A program made the position numbers and the translations under genes. Source: SIG587 sp045544035 (GTDB taxonomy: Bacteria; Bacillota; Clostridia; Oscillospirales; Acutalibacteraceae). From it: DNA of 64,000 nt. This document shows, piece by piece, positions 60,438 through 64,000 of this stretch; position 1 is the first letter of the stretch, and every line of letters begins with the position of its first letter. The notes below the pieces were generated by a model. That model was not told where the DNA came from and ran no database searches. It saw only the letters and a list, made by a program, of their open reading frames with translations. The stretch spans positions 146,761-210,760 of the forward strand of contig JAZPYE010000013.1 in NCBI GenBank assembly GCA_045544035.1, read 5' to 3'.

Positions 60438-60712
60438 GCCAAAGCATTTAAACTCGAACCAGCCTTAAAGGGTGGTTTTTAGGCGGCTTTCGGCTTATTC
60501 GCACGCATAGGCGTTAGCCTTATGCGCTTGTCTTCACCAAAATCCACACAAAAAACCGCACCTTTAAGGTCGCAGAATTTTGTAAATAAAGGATTTTTTG
60601 GTGTGCAAGGCACAAAACGCAGCAAATCCTGACGGATTTGCGAGTATTTTAACGATGTCACAGCATAAAATACTTGTTTCAAAATCTGATTCGAGTTTAA
60701 ATGCTTTGGCTA
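60436..60712 (+). repeat. TA-flanked inverted-repeat element, copy C
   Basis: A 277-bp element directly abutting copy B. After the TA, a perfect 21-bp inverted repeat starts GCCAAAGCATTTAAAC. Internal blocks match copy D: GGCACAAAACGCAG, hairpin GCAAATCC-TGAC-GGATTTGC (60622-60641), CGAGTATTTTAAC, and an AGGCGTTAGCCT hairpin (60509-60520). The terminal repeat sequence differs from those of B and D, but the TCGAA motif at its inner edge is shared. No open reading frame of note. Confidence 0.87.
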
Positions 60713-60728
60713 AAGTTTTCACACCTTA

Positions 60729-60757
60729 AGTATACCCTAGTTTAAGGGAAAAAACAA
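60729..60757 (-). promoter_or_regulatory. Promoter of the sugar operon, upstream of elements C and B
   Basis: Minus-strand TTGTTT (60752-60757), 17-bp spacer, TATACT (60729-60734). Transcription from here would read through both repeat elements before the transporter gene, giving a leader of about 575 nt. Confidence 0.55.
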
Positions 60758-60779
60758 GGTGTATTTGCAGTATTTATAT

Positions 60780-60816
60780 AGAAAAAACCACCCATTTTAT
60801 CAATGGGTGGTTTTTT
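60780..60816. terminator. Terminator of the large secreted protein gene
   Basis: Hairpin AACCACCCATT/AATGGGTGGTT (60786-60812) with A-run and T-run on either side. It ends the minus-strand gene at 60873 and could work in both directions. Confidence 0.85.
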
Positions 60817-60872
60817 GAGTTTTGTTAGGAAATGAGGTTGCGCTTATTTAGCGCGGTTTCATTTCGCATGTG

Positions 60873-63800
60873 CTATTTTGCAGTGCCGTCAAAGTAACCA
60901 GCTAATTCCCAAGCCTCGTGAATTGCCTGCATATCGCTTACGCCATTGGCGTCTACAGTATTGCAGATATCCCAAAGAGGAATGTTAGAATATTCTACGT
61001 TGCCATCGTACTTAATGTAGTTATCATAGAAAGCTGCCTTAAGGGTTGCATTGGTATAATACTCACTGCCGCCGGTGCTGGTAATGGAAGCAGTTCTCTT
61101 ACCGGGCATTGCAATGTGTCCGTTAGCCGCGCCCTTAGTGGTGGGAAGTGTGGTATTAAGCCATTCAACAAGGGTTGTTGTTAAGAATGTGCGACGGTTT
61201 TCAGGAGTCTGGTTAGCGTACCATGAAATATCATCGTAACCCCAAACGGTATCCTGTGCATCGTTGCTAACCTTGTCAATGTTGGAAGTATCAAGGCCGA
61301 AGTTATCGAACTCGAGGAGATAAGGATAGCAGTCTGTAATAGTCTCGCCCAAGGGAGATACATAGCCGGTCATAATTTCGTTGTAAGGCGCAGTTCCGCT
61401 TGACTGAAGTGTAACAGCCTGGAAGCTATCTGTCGGGCTATGGTCAGAACCACTGGGTTCAAGACGGATGGGATACATATTGAAGTGAACGTACATCTCT
61501 TTTGAACCCTCTGCTCTTACGGGGTCAATGCCGTTTTCGTTATGGCCGTTAAAGAGAACGTATCCGCGGCGTGCATTAGTCTTAGCATACTCGGTAATCA
61601 TATCGAGAACCTTTGCCCAAGCCTCATGGTCAATCGTGTCAACATCTCCCGATGAATCTCGTGATAAAGCACCGATACGGTACATCTGACCGAGGTGAAG
61701 CGCTTCAGCACCCATATCAATGAAGGTACAAGCTCTGTAATAAAGGAACATCTGGAATTCTTCTTTATAAATAGCAGGAGTGTGAATGTTATCTCCCCAC
61801 TCGCCCTCACCATATGTCTTGGTTGTAAACGAGCTCCAATCAAAGTATGTCCAGTCGTGCATCATAGCTTCGTAGTTGAAGTTACGATTTTCAGGAGTTT
61901 TTCCGAATGCTTCGAATACCCAGGCAGGAATCGGAATGTCGTTCATTGCTTCAGAACAGGTTTCGAAGATAGCAGCCTCGATAATAACCTCGGGGTCAAT
62001 CTCGTGAATCTCATCAATCTGACTCTTGAAGTAGTCAAAATTGTCGTTGTACCTATTGGAGATGTTGCCACCCCATTCACCCGAAATACCACGGGCAAGG
62101 TATTTAGCGTTTGTCTGACGGAGGAAGTCTTTAGCGTTGTAAATTGCGCTGGACATATCCTGGCCATCAGCAGTAGCAATTACATCATAGGAGGAAGCAC
62201 GGTCGAGGTAGTTGCTTAAGATTTCATTTGTAAGCGCATCGTTGTTGTTGAACTCGAATGCAGACTTAACAACTTCACCTGCTTCAACTCTCATTACATA
62301 CTCGCCGTAGATAATGTCGCCGTTTGAAAGAACTGCATAAGGCAGTGCTGTACGAACAGCAGCGGCAGGAATGTTCTTGATGGTGTACATTGCGGTTCTG
62401 TTGGTGTCGGTATTGCTGTGCTTGAATTTGTAGGTGCCCGACTGTGTCTTGGTATCCCACAAAACGAGATTAGGTTTATCTACCTCTTTACCAAGGAGAA
62501 TACCTGTTTCAGCAACTGTAATGCCATCGGGAACTTCGGTTCTCCAAACAACCGACATATTCCATGTGCCGTTATCGTTTGCCTTGATAATGGGGTCGTT
62601 GTTTGCATAAATCTTTGCGCCAAGAACCTCATCAGTATCGGCATAAACTGCTCTAACGGTTACGTCACCGCCAACAAGGAAGTAGCAGGTGGCTTTGTCA
62701 GAGAAGTCAGCGCCTCTTTCATCTACCCACTTGGAGAATACCTGACCTGCATCGTTTGTTTCAGGAGCAGTAATCACTGCTAAATCATCAAACTGATAGG
62801 TCGTGGTGGTGGTCATAGCATCGGTGTCTTCACCATCGGTTGTGTTAACGGTGTAGGTTACGATGTAAGGGGTCTCGCCGTTCTTTTCATAGATAGCGGT
62901 GAAGGTTCTGTCAAGGTAAACGCCCTCGGTGGTTTCATTGCCCCAACCTAAGAAGTTGTAACCGTGACGGAGTGTGGTTAAGGTAGAAGGTGCGATGCTG
63001 TTTGCGGCTGCGCCGTAGTCAGCGTAATCAACGAATTCATACTTATCAAGGTAAGGAATGTAGAACTTGGCAGTAGGTGCCATAACCTCGGCATCAACCT
63101 TGGAAATAGACTGACCGTTCTTAAGAACTACCTTGATGTAGTTTCTGCCTGCGATTGCAGGAATTACATAACCGTAGCAGGTCTTAACTGCTGTGAAGGG
63201 CTTGTAGTCGCTGTCATCAACGCTGTATTCGAAGGTTAAGTCGCAACCAGTCTTCAAGGTAATCATTGTATCCTCTTTAATCTTGTAGGTTACAAATGCT
63301 TCATCACTGCTTGCAACAATACCGTCGCCGTTTACCATTGAAACATCGCCAAAGTTGTAAATGTTAAAGTTCTTCTTGTTGGAAGAAGAAATGTTTGTGG
63401 TTTCTTCCTTGGTGTAATCAACGCCTGAAGGAATGATAGGTGTTGCTGTAACGCTTGTTGCATAGTTTACGTTGTAAAGGTAAGCAGCATCGTTACCTGC
63501 AGTAATCCATGCGCCGGGAGCGTAGAAGCTAACGCCGGTAAGAAGCGCAGATTGGTTTTCTACTCCGCCGGTAATCGGATTTACACCCTTTTGAGGGAAG
63601 GTAATCTTAACGTAGTTGCAGCCTGCCGGAACTCGGTAACCAATAACAGGAGTGGTATCCTGGCCTGCCGTGGTTACTGCATCGCCATAAGTGCCGTCTA
63701 TTGTTGCACAGGCTGAAACAGTGAACTCAAAGGTGGTGCCTTGACTTGCCCAATTTTCTCTTGTTGCGGCATCAGCAGGCATTTTAAAATCGGCTACAAA

Positions 63801-64000
63801 TGTGCTGTTAGGCTGAACATTGTAGATGAGATAGAATTCGGCACTGCCCCAAGTTACATTACCGTGGCTCCAGTTAACACCTACACCGTTTACACCTTCC
63901 TCTTTACAAAGGCCATATGTATTAACATCACTAGCTCCAGCAATACCAAACATAGAATAAGCCCAAGAGCCTATGTTTTGGCCATTATATGTGGCTGAGG
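60873..64000 (-). CDS. Large secreted multi-domain protein with InlB-type repeats (5' end outside window)
   Basis: At least 1042 residues; the reading frame is open to the window edge, so the start and any signal peptide are missing. The N-terminal part is beta-rich with carbohydrate-binding-like modules. The middle has two Listeria-Bacteroides (InlB B-type) repeats recognisable by LRHGYNFLGWGNETTEG...FTAIYE and by FSKWVDERGADFS...VRAVYAD. The last ~450 residues form an unrecognised domain with TIM-barrel-like texture (ISGEWGGNIS, IIEAAIFET, TFIDMGAEALHLGQM, YVLFNGHNENGID), possibly a glycosidase. No sortase signal or dockerin is seen at the C-terminus. Its codon use suggests good expression. 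Confidence 0.75.
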   Translation of the reverse strand, partial: SATYNGQNIGSWAYSMFGIAGASDVNTYGLCKEEGVNGVGVNWSHGNVTWGSAEFYLIYNVQPNSTFVADFKMPADAATRENWASQGTTFEFTVSACATIDGTYGDAVTTAGQDTTPVIGYRVPAGCNYVKITFPQKGVNPITGGVENQSALLTGVSFYAPGAWITAGNDAAYLYNVNYATSVTATPIIPSGVDYTKEETTNISSSNKKNFNIYNFGDVSMVNGDGIVASSDEAFVTYKIKEDTMITLKTGCDLTFEYSVDDSDYKPFTAVKTCYGYVIPAIAGRNYIKVVLKNGQSISKVDAEVMAPTAKFYIPYLDKYEFVDYADYGAAANSIAPSTLTTLRHGYNFLGWGNETTEGVYLDRTFTAIYEKNGETPYIVTYTVNTTDGEDTDAMTTTTTYQFDDLAVITAPETNDAGQVFSKWVDERGADFSDKATCYFLVGGDVTVRAVYADTDEVLGAKIYANNDPIIKANDNGTWNMSVVWRTEVPDGITVAETGILLGKEVDKPNLVLWDTKTQSGTYKFKHSNTDTNRTAMYTIKNIPAAAVRTALPYAVLSNGDIIYGEYVMRVEAGEVVKSAFEFNNNDALTNEILSNYLDRASSYDVIATADGQDMSSAIYNAKDFLRQTNAKYLARGISGEWGGNISNRYNDNFDYFKSQIDEIHEIDPEVIIEAAIFETCSEAMNDIPIPAWVFEAFGKTPENRNFNYEAMMHDWTYFDWSSFTTKTYGEGEWGDNIHTPAIYKEEFQMFLYYRACTFIDMGAEALHLGQMYRIGALSRDSSGDVDTIDHEAWAKVLDMITEYAKTNARRGYVLFNGHNENGIDPVRAEGSKEMYVHFNMYPIRLEPSGSDHSPTDSFQAVTLQSSGTAPYNEIMTGYVSPLGETITDCYPYLLEFDNFGLDTSNIDKVSNDAQDTVWGYDDISWYANQTPENRRTFLTTTLVEWLNTTLPTTKGAANGHIAMPGKRTASITSTGGSEYYTNATLKAAFYDNYIKYDGNVEYSNIPLWDICNTVDANGVSDMQAIHEAWELAGYFDGTAK

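Noticed and set aside
60479..60682. 67-codon open frame on the minus strand within copy C
   Set aside because: It lies inside a palindromic repeat, has no Shine-Dalgarno and is not preserved in copies A, B or D.
1..64000. CRISPR arrays, rRNA, tRNA, prophage or integrase genes
   Set aside because: Searched by eye at the scale of direct repeats and hallmark motifs; nothing convincing was found in the window.

Overview
This window reads as chromosomal core sequence of a strictly anaerobic, low-to-moderate GC bacterium of the class Clostridia, probably an Oscillospirales/Ruminococcaceae-type gut lineage. The evidence is the gene orders miaB-ricA-mutS, rpmH-rnpA-yidD-yidC-jag and pyrH-frr-uppS-cdsA-dxr-rseP-ispG-polC, together with a Gram-positive PolC, a pyruvate:ferredoxin oxidoreductase, GGAGG Shine-Dalgarno sequences before nearly every gene, and textbook SigA promoters. 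I see no rRNA, tRNA, CRISPR array, prophage or transposase gene. The genus cannot be named from sequence alone.

Layout. 1-5.8 kb (minus): mutS (cut by the window edge), ricA, miaB, ttcA, and an NhaC-family transporter behind a lysine riboswitch with its own intrinsic terminator. 5.8-8.3 kb (minus): jag, yidC, yidD, rnpA, rpmH. 8.5-9.1 kb (plus): an HPr-like protein and a conserved unknown. 9.1-27.1 kb (minus): an M23 peptidase; the pyrH-to-polC operon for envelope lipid precursors and replication; then the operon rodA-GT2-polA-ywlE/rimI-tsaD. 27.2-35.97 kb (mostly plus): tsaE-tsaB-rpiB-upp, a small membrane protein, a MacB-like ABC exporter, an AbrB-type regulator and asnA-azlC-azlD. 36-38 kb: RNase P RNA and 6S RNA (both minus) on either side of a P-loop gene. 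38.2-40.5 kb (plus): pduL, hemW, a histidine phosphatase. 40.5-46.4 kb (minus): rplM-rpsI and nrdR-gltX-glnS-nif3. 46.5-54.7 kb: an S1 protein, Mrp, an AT-rich orphan membrane gene between REP-like repeats, a CNNM/CorC protein and nifJ. 54.8-60.8 kb (minus): a sugar operon (transporter, GDPD-type phosphodiesterase, GH38 mannosidase). 60.9-64 kb (minus): a very large secreted protein running off the window end.

The most unusual signal is a family of about 277-bp non-coding elements. Copies lie at 28779-28978 (internally deleted), 42315-42592, 60161-60437 and 60436-60712, with a possible end relic at 51075-51107. Each is bounded by TA and ends in a 21-22 bp terminal inverted repeat. The outer repeat sequence differs between subtypes but stays self-complementary, and internal hairpins with a TGNC-type loop covary between copies. 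Two copies sit exactly in the stop codon of the upstream gene (rpiB, glnS), apparently turning TAA into TAG, and directly before the Shine-Dalgarno of the next gene. This looks like a MITE family with TA target duplication and an unusually well-conserved fold.

Other points of interest: PolC has no DnaQ-type exonuclease insert while its PHP metal ligands look intact, and PolA also lacks a recognisable proofreading motif; a phosphoarginine-phosphatase-like domain (YwlE) is fused to the RimI acetyltransferase; and the t6A genes tsaE/tsaB and tsaD lie in two divergent operons.
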